Origin: Lacihabitans sp. CCS-44 | Lineage (GTDB): Bacteria > Bacteroidota > Bacteroidia > Cytophagales > Spirosomataceae | Reading direction: 5' to 3' | Length of the DNA stretch: 64,000 bases | Assembly: GCF_024343735.1 (NCBI RefSeq) | Contig: NZ_RJUE01000062.1 | Location: forward strand, 1 to 64,000 | Shown: in pieces, positions 37,601 to 45,444 of the stretch | Layout of the letters: each line of letters starts with the position of its first letter | Numbering within the stretch: position 1 is the stretch's first letter | Program-made: the position numbers and the translations under genes | Notes under the pieces: model-generated | The model's database searches: none | What the model was told of the DNA's origin: nothing | The model's input: only the letters and a program-made list of their open reading frames with translations

Positions 37601-38278
37601 GAGTTTTGCCAATCCATCGGTTGCTTCTGAAACATTCGTAATATCCAATTCTAAAGCAATATAACTCTCGTCTTTCTTGTTTTCTACACCTTGCATGTTC
37701 AGGTCTTTGTCCATCAATCGGGCGTCGTTGCCACCAAATACAAATGCAGCTTTGGTAGAATTTGAGGCTTTATCGAGCTGAATGGCGTATTGAAATTTGT
37801 AAACCGAAAGATAATGCGAATAAAAAACCAAGTCTTCATCGTCTCCGCCTATCCATTTGGCACCTGACCAAGCCGAAATATCAGGATTCATCAAACCGGT
37901 TTCAAACGAAGAGCTTTTGGTTGTCATAGATTTGGCATTGTCCCAAACAGTTACTTGCCAAGTGTATTTGGTGGTGGCTTTTAAGGCTGTACCAGCATAT
38001 TCAATGCCATGCGAAAGGTCAGAATTTACTTTTTTAGTATCCCAAACAATTTTATTATCAGCATCCGTTACCACTATTTGGTAAGCTGTTTGGGCGTATC
38101 CTCTTTTGCTATCTGTGGCTTTCATTTGCCAAGAAAAATGAGGATTGGAGATATCGATTCCGAGAGGTGTTGTTTCATAATCTACTTTGAGATTATCAAT
38201 CGTAAATCCTGCAAATACTTGACTTACAATGGACAAAAGAAATATGACTGTTATCCATTTTGCTTTTCGATTAAGCAT
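34658..38278 (-). CDS. Secreted GH78 alpha-L-rhamnosidase
   Basis: A 1206-residue enzyme. The ATG at 38278 starts the signal peptide (MLNRKAKWITVIFLLS...VFAG); the longer frame adds eight residues only. An N-terminal Fn3-like domain (YETTPLGIDISNPHFSW) and a jelly-roll region precede the (alpha/alpha)6 barrel. The barrel carries TDTPARNERMGWSGD, the GH78 general-acid motif (usually D-E-R; Asp is Asn here, the Glu is kept), and GATSIWERLNSY with the general-base Glu. It inverts the anomeric centre while releasing terminal rhamnose from flavonoid glycosides, saponins or pectin side chains. Located upstream of the phenolic catabolic genes, it supports a rhamnoglucoside substrate. It has its own terminator. 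Confidence 0.92.
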   Translation of the reverse strand: MLNRKAKWITVIFLLSIVSQVFAGFTIDNLKVDYETTPLGIDISNPHFSWQMKATDSKRGYAQTAYQIVVTDADNKIVWDTKKVNSDLSHGIEYAGTALKATTKYTWQVTVWDNAKSMTTKSSSFETGLMNPDISAWSGAKWIGGDDEDLVFYSHYLSVYKFQYAIQLDKASNSTKAAFVFGGNDARLMDKDLNMQGVENKKDESYIALELDITNVSEATDGLAKLNIYRAGYTKNDNNETPFKSLSIPKNLINEANKYDKHKIFVTCNFGLYEFFIGENKPENRVAEKTEGTPSPFAPRGLNLNPVGSGNNFISFPMLADVGFQTNENQSAIFSEVELKNFRFPSNTLFTEKLNGNNYNGIFKSNKLNIENNSYVVKGGALILANPSKNAAPMLRTTFAVQSKTIKTARLYVTARGIYEVFMNGKRVSNDYFNPGLTQYNKNHMYQTYDVKDVLKQGGQNALGAWLSEGWWSGNITFSGESWNYFGDRQSLLSKLVIKYTDGSEQIITSNPKEWKFLNDGPVRYGSYFQGEVYDANKEAAIKDWSTVAYDASKWKSTVEVPLEGTAYQGTFTDGRGQKSTFSYNDLKLVGQMGNNATIVKTMPAVSVEEVRPKVFVYDMAQNMVGVPQIVIKNGKKGQVITMRFAEVKYPSLKEYGENVGMVMMENIRAALTQDIYILKGGDEVIQPRFTFHGYRYLELTGLENALPIADVKGLVISSVLGLSSSYETSNPLVNKLWENITWSLRSNFLSIPTDTPARNERMGWSGDISVFSKSATYLTDADMFLRRHMLAMRDVQAESGRFTDVAPMGGGFGGTLWGSAGLTVAWETYQQYGDVQLLKEHYDAMKKYVAFLDTKVDKATEILNEGPLGDWLSPENNKNDNTEFWMSYFAYDLEIMNKVATILNKPEDAAAFKARYEEVKRVFNEVYVDKNTHRTIKSGVKTARMGPPNTRNVEEKSDKGQLVDTQASYAIPLDLGLFNDENKPFAIKYLNEALTRKNKDDEGVERPEYSLMTGFIGTASIADALSENGNHANAYRLLQQKSYPSWLYSVVNGATSIWERLNSYTVENGFGGNNSMNSFNHYSFGAVSSWMYNYSLGIQRSPEKAAFKHFILKPTPDPDKVMTFAKGHYDSVYGKIKSEWKTEKGKLSYKCTVPANSTATLYLQAKSLAQITESGKTITAWKGVKVEGESVVIPLSSGDYVFDVK

Positions 38279-38606
38279 GTTTTTATTTTTAAGGTTAAAC
38301 ATATTTTCTGCAAGATATGCTCCAAAAGCGTATTAGCTATTATGTACTTTCCTGCTATTTCTGATATTCGCTAAGAAAATCATACTTATTAATGGGACAC
38401 GGATGACACGGATGTACCAACACAGATAAACACGGATTTTTGTTAAACCGAATAAAACTATTAATGCATGTCCTCCGTGTGCAATTTGACATTTTAATTC
38501 CTAAAAAAGCACCTACTCCATGGTTTCTACCGAGTAGCAAAACAACCATGTTATAACAAATTGAAAGAAAAACCCGTGTCATCCGTGTGCCAATAAACAC
38601 TCCCTA
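38279..38606. other. Spacer between cytochrome/propeller gene and rhamnosidase gene
   Basis: 328 bases holding the inverted repeat listed separately. A short open frame here (about 38355-38600, minus) is built from the repeats and is not a credible gene. Confidence 0.55.
38397..38588. repeat. Inverted repeat ACACGGATGACACGG flanking 160 bp
   Basis: ACACGGATGACACGG (38397-38411) and its exact reverse complement (38574-38588) bound a small segment that contains further partial copies (CACGGATTTTT near 38431, TCCGTGTGCAA near 38473). The arrangement resembles a small miniature element or dispersed intergenic repeat. No target duplication is evident. Confidence 0.7.
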
Positions 38607-41402
38607 TTATTGCAATCCAAAAATCTTTACTTGTTTCATTGTCCATGGAATGGCTTCAGTTTCTTGATCGAGTCCTTCTTCCAGTTTTATTCTTAAAAAT
38701 TTAACTTTCGGGGTAGACAAAGGCACTGTATTATCTCCCTCATTCCCCACGAGACCTTGGGCCGTTTGTTCCCAAGTATTTCCGTCCACTGATGCTTCCA
38801 CGGTATATTTTCGAGGAAAAGTTTGGATTACTTGTGGCGGTGGTGGCGGGGTCGTTCCATTTCTTGGGCCAAATCTCCTGATGGCAGCAGAGTTAAACTG
38901 CAGCTCAGAAATATTCATCGCCTTTGGCAATTCTACTTGGTACCACATGCCTTTTTCTTGCTTTTTACCTGTTGACCACCCTTCATAAGTAAAAGCACTT
39001 TGCGGCGAAACATTCCCACCAATACGCGTTGAGGCTGTATGACTGGCCGTTATTTTTAATCCATCTGACACTTGAATTTCCTTAGGTGTATTTTTTATGA
39101 GTTGATCATATTTGTACAAAACGCTCTGATTGACCGTTTTTGCACGAATTTTCTCCACTTGTTTTGGAGTTACCAACGAGGCATCATTCGACAAGCCATT
39201 TCTGATGTACGAAACCACATCTGCCACCCAAACATCGTCGTGATCTTTCATTGGAGCCATCAGTCCTCCTGCGTAGCTTTTGCCTTCAATGTTGCCCTCC
39301 ATGCCATGCAAAACTACTTTTATGGCGTATTCAGGATGAGCTTGTATCCGTTGTGACCCCGCCAAAGCTGGTGCCATCAGTTTTCCATTTCCACCCGGAG
39401 CACCCATTCCGTTGTTTCCATGACATTGTGAACACAACTCACTGTAAATCACCATTCCTCTGTCTATCGATTCTTTTTGGTCTTTGCTCAACTCCACTCC
39501 TCCAAACGGCCCATTATTTCTTGGTTTTGGTGGGGTAATAATTTGCTCACCAATAAGCTTCACGCCTACGGCTTTGTTACTGGCAATTGCCGATTTTATT
39601 CCGCTTTCTAAATCATCAATTTTCAAAACTTTGGCCGAAAGCATCGCTTGAACCACTACATCTGTATTGGCATCGTTCAAAGCGGCTTTATATTCTGCTT
39701 CAAGTTCTTTTGCCCCTGCTTTGTAAAGCGTTTCCCCAGTACGCAAGGCCTGAATTCTGATTCTTGGATTGGCATCTTTCAATAGCTTTTTGGCCAAATC
39801 TGTTTTCAAAGCACCCAAGCCTTCCAATGTCCAGATGGCATGAATTCTAGCCAATTCGTTTTTGCTCGATGTCGCCATCGTTTTTAAGGCAGGCACCACC
39901 GAAAGGTCTTTTTTCAAAACCAACAATTGTTGAGCAGCATCTCGTCTCCAACCGTTTGGATGTTCAAGATGTTTTACCAAAGCGGCAGCTGATTCGTTCA
40001 GCATTTTGGGTTGAGATTTGTCACGTTCTTTTCCGTCATAAGTGATACGCCAGATTCTACCCAAACCCACCACTTTGTCTAGCTGATATTGTTCAATTTT
40101 GGTACGCAGGTACGTTCCTTTTTGGGTCCATTGGCCTTCTTGTATGATTCCGTGGTACATATCTACAATATACATCGTGCCATCTGGAGCTGTAGCCATA
40201 TCTACTGGTCGAAATAAGGGGTCAGTAGAACGCAAAAACTCTGATTTTTGGTCTTGGAAAACGTTGTGAAGTGTAGTAACTCCTTCTGTAACCACTGGAT
40301 TGATTTGTCTTACAATTCTGGCCACAGGTTCACCATAAAAATACTGGCCTCTGAGGTTACTAGGCAATCTATCACCACGATACACATCATTTCCGGCTGA
40401 GCCAGTAACTCTGTTCAATGAACCATCTGGCTGACGGATTTCGTCCATACCACCTTGCATATCAGCTATTTTCACCGCTGCACCCCAAGGCACATCAAAG
40501 CCTTTGGCGAATTCGTTTGGCACTTCGAAATTGCCATAATGTATAGGAAACTGGAAATGTGAGGGTAATCCACTCGCCCCGCCTTGAAACCAAAGTTTGC
40601 CGTCGTCGTCATGCGTTACACCCCATTGAGCTCTGTTAAAACCTGTTTTTTCTCGGATAACACCGTTAGGCGTTTCTCTTACTCGAAAGGCATTTACGGT
40701 GCTATATAACCAATTGTCCATACCATAATACATAAATGCTTGTTGGTGTTCCACATTTCCTGAGCGGCCATATTTGGTTGTAAAAAGTTCTTTTTTGTCA
40801 GCCTTTCCGTCGCCATTGGTGTCGGTGTATTTATAAACATTATCTGCGTCAGATTCCATGGTGAGAATACAGTCTTTACCATAAGGCAACACAAAACGAG
40901 GAAATATCAGTTTGTCTAAAAACGTAGTTCCGGTTTCATAAACACCGTCGTTATTCTTATCCTCCCAACGAGAAATACGGCTAGTTGGCTCCAATTCGTT
41001 TTTAGAATCGGCATCAAGCATATACGAACGCAACTCCAGCACATACATTCTACCGTTGCCGTCAAATGCAATAGCTCCTGGTTGCTGAATGGCAGGTTCG
41101 GTCAGAATTGGTTCAATTTTATAACCCGGAGGTAACAAAAACTGCTTTTGTTCTTCTGCCACACTCAATGGCAAAACGGGCTGTTTGGGTTCCAAATCTA
41201 TCCCTTTCCAATCGTCGCTGTTGGGATCAACCCCCTCCGGAAGTTTGACTTTAGGCAATGTGTCGGCTTTTATGCCAGCATCTAAAATGCCTTTAGAAGA
41301 TTTAGAGAAAACAAACGAACTGAGTGCAACAGCCACCAAGGAAACCAGAAAAGCGATTTTAAGAGAAAACCCTTTACCAGACTTACGTAGAATTTCTTTC
41401 AT
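38607..41402 (-). CDS. PVC-type cytochrome c / beta-propeller dehydrogenase with HEAT and discoidin domains
   Basis: A 931-residue exported protein with an N-terminal membrane anchor or signal segment (about 15-35). Domains in order: a six-bladed propeller of the soluble-glucose-dehydrogenase/PVC type (about 85-455, starting FLLPPGYKIEPIL), HEAT-like repeats (about 460-620), a cytochrome c module with CSQCH near 657 and an axial Met in GGLMAPM, and a C-terminal F5/8 (discoidin) carbohydrate-binding domain (about 780-931). Such proteins are thought to couple oxidation of a sugar or alcohol to the respiratory chain; the substrate is unproved. It is 328 bp upstream of the rhamnosidase gene on the same strand, which suggests rhamnose or a glycoside as candidate. 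Confidence 0.87.
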   Translation of the reverse strand: MKEILRKSGKGFSLKIAFLVSLVAVALSSFVFSKSSKGILDAGIKADTLPKVKLPEGVDPNSDDWKGIDLEPKQPVLPLSVAEEQKQFLLPPGYKIEPILTEPAIQQPGAIAFDGNGRMYVLELRSYMLDADSKNELEPTSRISRWEDKNNDGVYETGTTFLDKLIFPRFVLPYGKDCILTMESDADNVYKYTDTNGDGKADKKELFTTKYGRSGNVEHQQAFMYYGMDNWLYSTVNAFRVRETPNGVIREKTGFNRAQWGVTHDDDGKLWFQGGASGLPSHFQFPIHYGNFEVPNEFAKGFDVPWGAAVKIADMQGGMDEIRQPDGSLNRVTGSAGNDVYRGDRLPSNLRGQYFYGEPVARIVRQINPVVTEGVTTLHNVFQDQKSEFLRSTDPLFRPVDMATAPDGTMYIVDMYHGIIQEGQWTQKGTYLRTKIEQYQLDKVVGLGRIWRITYDGKERDKSQPKMLNESAAALVKHLEHPNGWRRDAAQQLLVLKKDLSVVPALKTMATSSKNELARIHAIWTLEGLGALKTDLAKKLLKDANPRIRIQALRTGETLYKAGAKELEAEYKAALNDANTDVVVQAMLSAKVLKIDDLESGIKSAIASNKAVGVKLIGEQIITPPKPRNNGPFGGVELSKDQKESIDRGMVIYSELCSQCHGNNGMGAPGGNGKLMAPALAGSQRIQAHPEYAIKVVLHGMEGNIEGKSYAGGLMAPMKDHDDVWVADVVSYIRNGLSNDASLVTPKQVEKIRAKTVNQSVLYKYDQLIKNTPKEIQVSDGLKITASHTASTRIGGNVSPQSAFTYEGWSTGKKQEKGMWYQVELPKAMNISELQFNSAAIRRFGPRNGTTPPPPPQVIQTFPRKYTVEASVDGNTWEQTAQGLVGNEGDNTVPLSTPKVKFLRIKLEEGLDQETEAIPWTMKQVKIFGLQ

Positions 41403-41571
41403 GTTTTTATATTAAGGTTGAATCCAAAACTCAAATTAGTATAAATTTTTAGAAATATATTTACATTTAGATAAAAAGGTTATTCTGCTCGACAAGTGGA
41501 AGGATTGCTATGGTTTCTAGCCAAAATTCACTACCATATTGGACTCAAAATTCAAGAATCCCAAATTAATT

Positions 41572-41715
41572 ATTATGGACTTGAAGTCCATAATTTAGTT
41601 TCGACTAAAGGTTCTACTGCATTCGTATAATTGAATTGCCACGAATAAAAAATCATACAAAAATGTTCATGCATTCGTGCAAAACATTTTCGGAAGCTAA
41701 AGCGATATGCACTAA
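41572..41715. repeat. Palindrome-rich patch
   Basis: ATTATGGACT (41572-41581) and AGTCCATAAT (41585-41594) form a perfect 10-bp hairpin with a 3-nt loop. Downstream, ATTCGT, ACGAAT and ATTCGTG alternate at about 30-40 bp spacing, and ATGCAC/GTGCAT form another small hairpin near 41707. No open frame of quality crosses it. It looks like a dispersed intergenic repeat or a decayed mobile-element end. Confidence 0.6.
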
Positions 41716-41793
41716 GGTGCATGGTTTTAACTTTTTTTGAGACCAATAAACACATCCACAGAATAAAAAAATAAATAAACAAGGTACTATGTA

Positions 41794-41824
41794 TTGCAAT
41801 GTATTAGTTTATGCACTATATTTG
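41794..41824 (+). promoter_or_regulatory. Bacteroidota-type promoter of the small membrane-anchored gene
   Basis: TTG (41794-41796), 20 bases, TATATTTG (41817-41824): an exact match to the TTG-N(17-23)-TAnnTTTG consensus. The ATG follows 31 nt after the -7 box. Confidence 0.65.
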
Positions 41825-41855
41825 CATTATCATTTAACAATTCAATAAAAAACTC

Positions 41856-42233
41856 ATGAAAAATCTATTATTGACATTAGCTGGTCTTGCCTTGTTATCT
41901 TATGGTGTATTTCATTATGCTAACCGAAACGACATTAATCTAAAAGTATCTGAAAACGAATCTGAATTGAATATTTCAGCTGAATTTCCTGCAGAAAAAA
42001 CTCCCCAAGTTAAAAACTACCTAAATAAAGAACTTAATCTCGACAATGAATTAGCTTCCAAAAACAACAAAATTGACGGTGATATATCTCTTGAGGATGG
42101 TACATTTTTCTATATGAAATTGGCGGAAGGAAGATTAAAAATCGAAATGGAACGTAAAAGAAATAGCCAAAATGCCTACAAGAAGCTCAAAAGGATGTTT
42201 GAAGGGCTGAAAGGTGTGTTGACTTCAAATTGA
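41856..42233 (+). CDS. Small membrane-anchored protein of unknown function
   Basis: A 125-residue protein not assignable to a family. Residues 1-22 are a signal anchor or signal peptide (KNLLLTLAGLALLSYGVFHY). The rest is charged: strands around 30-42 (LKVSENESELNISAEF), an Asn/Lys-rich middle, and a basic helix at the C-terminus (MERKRNSQNAYKKLKRMF). A perfect Bacteroidota promoter precedes it and codon use is like the neighbours, so it is a real gene. It is convergent with the DUF2268 protease gene, 179 bp away. No function is proposed. Confidence 0.75.
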   Translation: MKNLLLTLAGLALLSYGVFHYANRNDINLKVSENESELNISAEFPAEKTPQVKNYLNKELNLDNELASKNNKIDGDISLEDGTFFYMKLAEGRLKIEMERKRNSQNAYKKLKRMFEGLKGVLTSN

Positions 42234-42412
42234 AAAATTCATCTGGCTCAATTTGAAATTTCGAGACCAAAAGGAGAAAAAAACTTTAAGAGATTAGATA
42301 ACATGGCAAGGTTGTGTCCATCAATAAAATGTATTCTGTTGCTTAGATTTCAGTTTTTCAATGAATTACAACAAAATAAGATTCGATTTCTAGAAAATCA
42401 AATTCTCCGCAA

Positions 42413-43405
42413 TCAAAAGCCGCTATCTTTCACAAACTTATCATAATCAGTTACTTCTATAATTTCTTTTATGGCTTTTCTTTTGTCTGTTGCTTTTTCA
42501 TAATACTTTTTGCAGACTTGATAGCCCAAATAATATCCGACACTTCTAACCGGATAAAGTTTGGTGTTCTTATAAAAATAGTCTCCAATTTTGGACATAT
42601 CTGTTAAGTTTTTATAATCTTGCCATAGCTTGTCTTCATTTTGTTGGCAATATTCAAACTGCTTGGTGTTAAAAGTCCCTGGCCCGATGGTTGCCTTGAA
42701 ACCAAAAACCAAATCAGCGATAAATGCTGCTCCTCCTTCTCCTAAAAGCGGGATATACTTTGGGGTTCCTTTAAAAGTTTTGAAAAATTCGCTGTTGCCT
42801 TTAAATTGACTCAAATGTACCAGTTCGTGGGCAATGAGTTCGTCAATTCTACTAATATCGAATGATGTGGCTTTCATGTAATCCATTAAACCTCTTGAAT
42901 GAACAACTTCTGTGGTATCGGCAAAACTATTACATGTAAATAACTCTAAACCAACGTATTGACCGCTTTCAAAAGACTTACCTCCGTCATCCATGATACC
43001 TATGCAAATTACGTTTGGTTTAATTTTGGCTTCAGGATAGATTTTCAATAACTTATCGTAGACATTATTTACTTTTTTAGTCATCTTTTTGGACTTAAAT
43101 ATTTCTGACTGCTTTAAAACAGAAGCATAATATTTGGGATAAAGTCGAAGTTTGTTGAGGTATTCACCCTCGATTTTGAAGTTATTTTGTGCTTCTTTCT
43201 GTCTGACATACTCCTTAAATGTCTCTGTACCCTTGGCCAAAACTATACTCCTAATCAGGTTTAAAGAATCCTCAGCAGACTTGGCTCTTGGCAATTGAGC
43301 GTACATTTCTCCAAAGTTCTCTAAATCTGTCGTGATAAGATTTTGAGCATGGGTAATTCTTGGAAATACTAAAAAGAGAATAAAAGAAATAGTCAGTTTG
43401 GTCAT
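42413..43405 (-). CDS. DUF2268-like putative Zn-dependent protease, exported
   Basis: A 330-residue protein with a signal peptide (1-20, ending ITHA). The metalloprotease motif H193-E-L-V-H197 lies in RIDELIAHELVHLSQFKG, and a downstream Gly/Glu-containing segment LLGEGGAAFIADLVFG resembles the third-ligand region of DUF2268 (predicted Zn-dependent protease) proteins. Localization would be periplasm or surface. No neighbour explains the substrate. It lies next to the AbiC-like gene (88 bp) but has its own leader, so linkage with the defence genes is uncertain. Confidence 0.72.
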   Translation of the reverse strand: MTKLTISFILFLVFPRITHAQNLITTDLENFGEMYAQLPRAKSAEDSLNLIRSIVLAKGTETFKEYVRQKEAQNNFKIEGEYLNKLRLYPKYYASVLKQSEIFKSKKMTKKVNNVYDKLLKIYPEAKIKPNVICIGIMDDGGKSFESGQYVGLELFTCNSFADTTEVVHSRGLMDYMKATSFDISRIDELIAHELVHLSQFKGNSEFFKTFKGTPKYIPLLGEGGAAFIADLVFGFKATIGPGTFNTKQFEYCQQNEDKLWQDYKNLTDMSKIGDYFYKNTKLYPVRSVGYYLGYQVCKKYYEKATDKRKAIKEIIEVTDYDKFVKDSGF

Positions 43406-43492
43406 TTTGGTAGAAATTTATTATTCTTAAAAAATGATTTATTTGTTGAAAATTTTGAATAATGGCATTTGAAAGTTCTTTTAAAGCTTGGT

Positions 43493-44221
43493 CTAATCCT
43501 CATTAATTTGAGTGTAAACGCTAGCAAGAATGCCATAAGGAGTTATAAAACTCAAATTTAAAGTTTCAGGGTAAGCAAACTTAGGACGAAGTGCCTCAAA
43601 ATGTATAAAATTTGCAGCACAGTAATTTAACATCTCTATTTTAATTTTATTCATTGTTGAAAATCTTAAGCTTTTTTTATCTGCCTTACTCAAAACACGG
43701 TTTGAATTTATCTCCTGCAAAACAGACGAATAATATCTGTACGCAAAAACAAAAAAGTTGTGTAGTGTCGTGTTGTTATTACCATAATTTAGGAAACTCT
43801 CCAATGCATTTATGTTTACTCCTGGATTAATTATAAAATCCCAAAAAGTTTCCAAAACTTTTTTGTCCAATGTAAAACTATCAATATTTATCTTGAATTC
43901 GTCTGATTCTAATTTGATGAATTCATTTATTTTATCAATTTGTATTTGAGCATTAACATTCAATTGATCTTCCACTTGCTTATGCTGAATTTCTAATTGC
44001 TTATTTTGGAGACCAATAGTTTGTACAACAAAAAGTATCCCTAATAAACTTAAGACAGGCCCTATTACCCCACCAAAGAAGTCACCCACATGAGCTGTTG
44101 TTTCAGTGTCCATTTCAGTGAATGAGAACGAATGTCCAGAACTGAAAAATGAAATAAGGAATATAATTATTATCGCAAAAATTAGAACTAAGGTAGTTTT
44201 TATGAATTTGCTATAGTTCAT
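43493..44221 (-). CDS. AbiC-like (putAbiC) membrane protein, putative phage abortive infection
   Basis: A 242-residue protein with two N-terminal membrane helices (about 8-27 and 46-67). The second helix, FFGGVIGPVLSLLGILFVVQTI, followed by a Gln-rich coiled segment (QNKQLEIQHKQVEDQL), is the recognisable signature of the putative phage abortive infection family. The cytosolic C-terminal part is helical. Its position 58 bp downstream of the DUF262-HNH nuclease gene, itself coupled to a methylase gene, makes a three-gene defence cassette likely. The action, such as membrane damage or growth arrest during infection, is inference from the family name and context. Confidence 0.72.
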   Translation of the reverse strand: MNYSKFIKTTLVLIFAIIIIFLISFFSSGHSFSFTEMDTETTAHVGDFFGGVIGPVLSLLGILFVVQTIGLQNKQLEIQHKQVEDQLNVNAQIQIDKINEFIKLESDEFKINIDSFTLDKKVLETFWDFIINPGVNINALESFLNYGNNNTTLHNFFVFAYRYYSSVLQEINSNRVLSKADKKSLRFSTMNKIKIEMLNYCAANFIHFEALRPKFAYPETLNLSFITPYGILASVYTQINED

Positions 44222-44279
44222 AATAATATTCGAAGTAAAATTGTCAATAATTTAAAAGTATTAAAGCATTCTCCTGGCC

Positions 44280-45443
44280 TCACCTATTCCCCTTAGCCCG
44301 ATTATGCGTTTTGCATAGCATCTGGCAATTTTTAATGTCAGTTGCACCGCCTTTGCTCCAAGCGGTCACATGGTCAGCGTCCATATCTACCTGTTTCCAG
44401 ATTTTGGTTTTGTTGGCATCGTGACCCATCGAACAGAGTGGACAGTTGGAGGTTTTGGCTTGTTCAGCTTCTTTGGTTTGCGAGGCATAAACATTGCGTT
44501 TTACAACCTCATCAAATACCCTGATATCAATTAGTTTGGTATCGGTCATTCCACCTAAAATATACTCAAAAATCCCTCTTCGATTCTTAACATAAGGGTC
44601 GCCATAAAGTTTTTTGAGTTCTTCCGAAACTTTCTGCGGATTGTAGGGTTGCTTATGATAAGTTTCGTACAAACGACCCCATTCTATTCCACGCATTTCT
44701 GATTCTACGTCTTTAAATACCGCCGATACCCAGTCAATAACCGTATTGAAGTAGGTTTTTAGCTCGGTAATATTTGTATCAAAACGGTGGTTACTCATGT
44801 AGTTGTCAATACGGCCTTTACTAACCCAGTCTAAGGCACATTCAAGAAACTCTTGACGATTAGCACTGCCCGAAATATATGCACTCCATTTCTGAATATT
44901 GGCATTTTGACTATTGCTAAATTCTTCTTTGCCGAGTGTAACAAATGGCCCAGAATAAATGGCATTGAGCAATTCCTGATTGTTGAGGGGTATGCCAGCA
45001 ATATTTATGGTCTTAAACCATTCTTTTATTTCAGACTCCTCACCTTCGCACTCATATATGACCAGCTTGGTATTGAGTATTTTAGCTCGTTTATCTTCGG
45101 CTATTCCACTGAAATACTGCTCCATACCGTTTTCGTCTTTCACCGCAAAACGTCCCGTGACATATCGACCAAAACTTGTGATACGTTGCTGCCCATCTAA
45201 TACTTCGAGCTTATCGTCATTTATTTTATTGAAATATATTAAGCCTAGTGGGTAGCCTTTGAGAAGTGATTCTATGACAGCAACATCTCGACGGCCATCA
45301 GCGTAGATGTAGTTTCGTTGGTATTCCGGTTGGATGGTCAGTTTGCCACTTAGGCCAAACAAACCCTTGCCTTCCAGCTCGTTGTAAACAAATCCTTCAC
45401 AAATGTCTTTGATAGTAATGTCGGTGCGTAGAGTTGTTTTCAT
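44280..45443 (-). CDS. DUF262-HNH nuclease (GmrSD/BrxU-like), probable restriction partner
   Basis: A 387-residue protein. Residues about 10-230 are a DUF262 domain of the ParB/Srx-like fold, with the nucleotide-binding motif DGQQR (83-87) in [13 protein letters not shown]. The C-terminal 55 residues are an HNH nuclease with a zinc pair CPLC, the catalytic DADHV...G and the [11 protein letters not shown] end. In GmrSD-type systems DUF262 couples NTP use to DNA cleavage. The start codon follows the stop of the EcoRI-type methylase by one base, so both are co-translated, suggesting that the methylase protects host sites. A modification-dependent activity is also possible. Confidence 0.85.
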   Translation of the reverse strand: MKTTLRTDITIKDICEGFVYNELEGKGLFGLSGKLTIQPEYQRNYIYADGRRDVAVIESLLKGYPLGLIYFNKINDDKLEVLDGQQRITSFGRYVTGRFAVKDENGMEQYFSGIAEDKRAKILNTKLVIYECEGEESEIKEWFKTINIAGIPLNNQELLNAIYSGPFVTLGKEEFSNSQNANIQKWSAYISGSANRQEFLECALDWVSKGRIDNYMSNHRFDTNITELKTYFNTVIDWVSAVFKDVESEMRGIEWGRLYETYHKQPYNPQKVSEELKKLYGDPYVKNRRGIFEYILGGMTDTKLIDIRVFDEVVKRNVYASQTKEAEQAKTSNCPLCSMGHDANKTKIWKQVDMDADHVTAWSKGGATDIKNCQMLCKTHNRAKGNR

Positions 45444-45444
45444 G

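Larger units (their letters stand above)
41403..41855. other. Divergent intergenic region
   Basis: 453 bases between two divergently transcribed genes. It contains a palindrome-rich patch and a good promoter for the rightward gene (both listed). The leftward promoter for the cytochrome/propeller gene was not located. Confidence 0.5.

Noticed and set aside
38355-38600. 81-codon minus-strand frame in the spacer before the rhamnosidase gene
   Set aside because: Consists of the inverted repeat and its surroundings; no signal, motif or coding composition.
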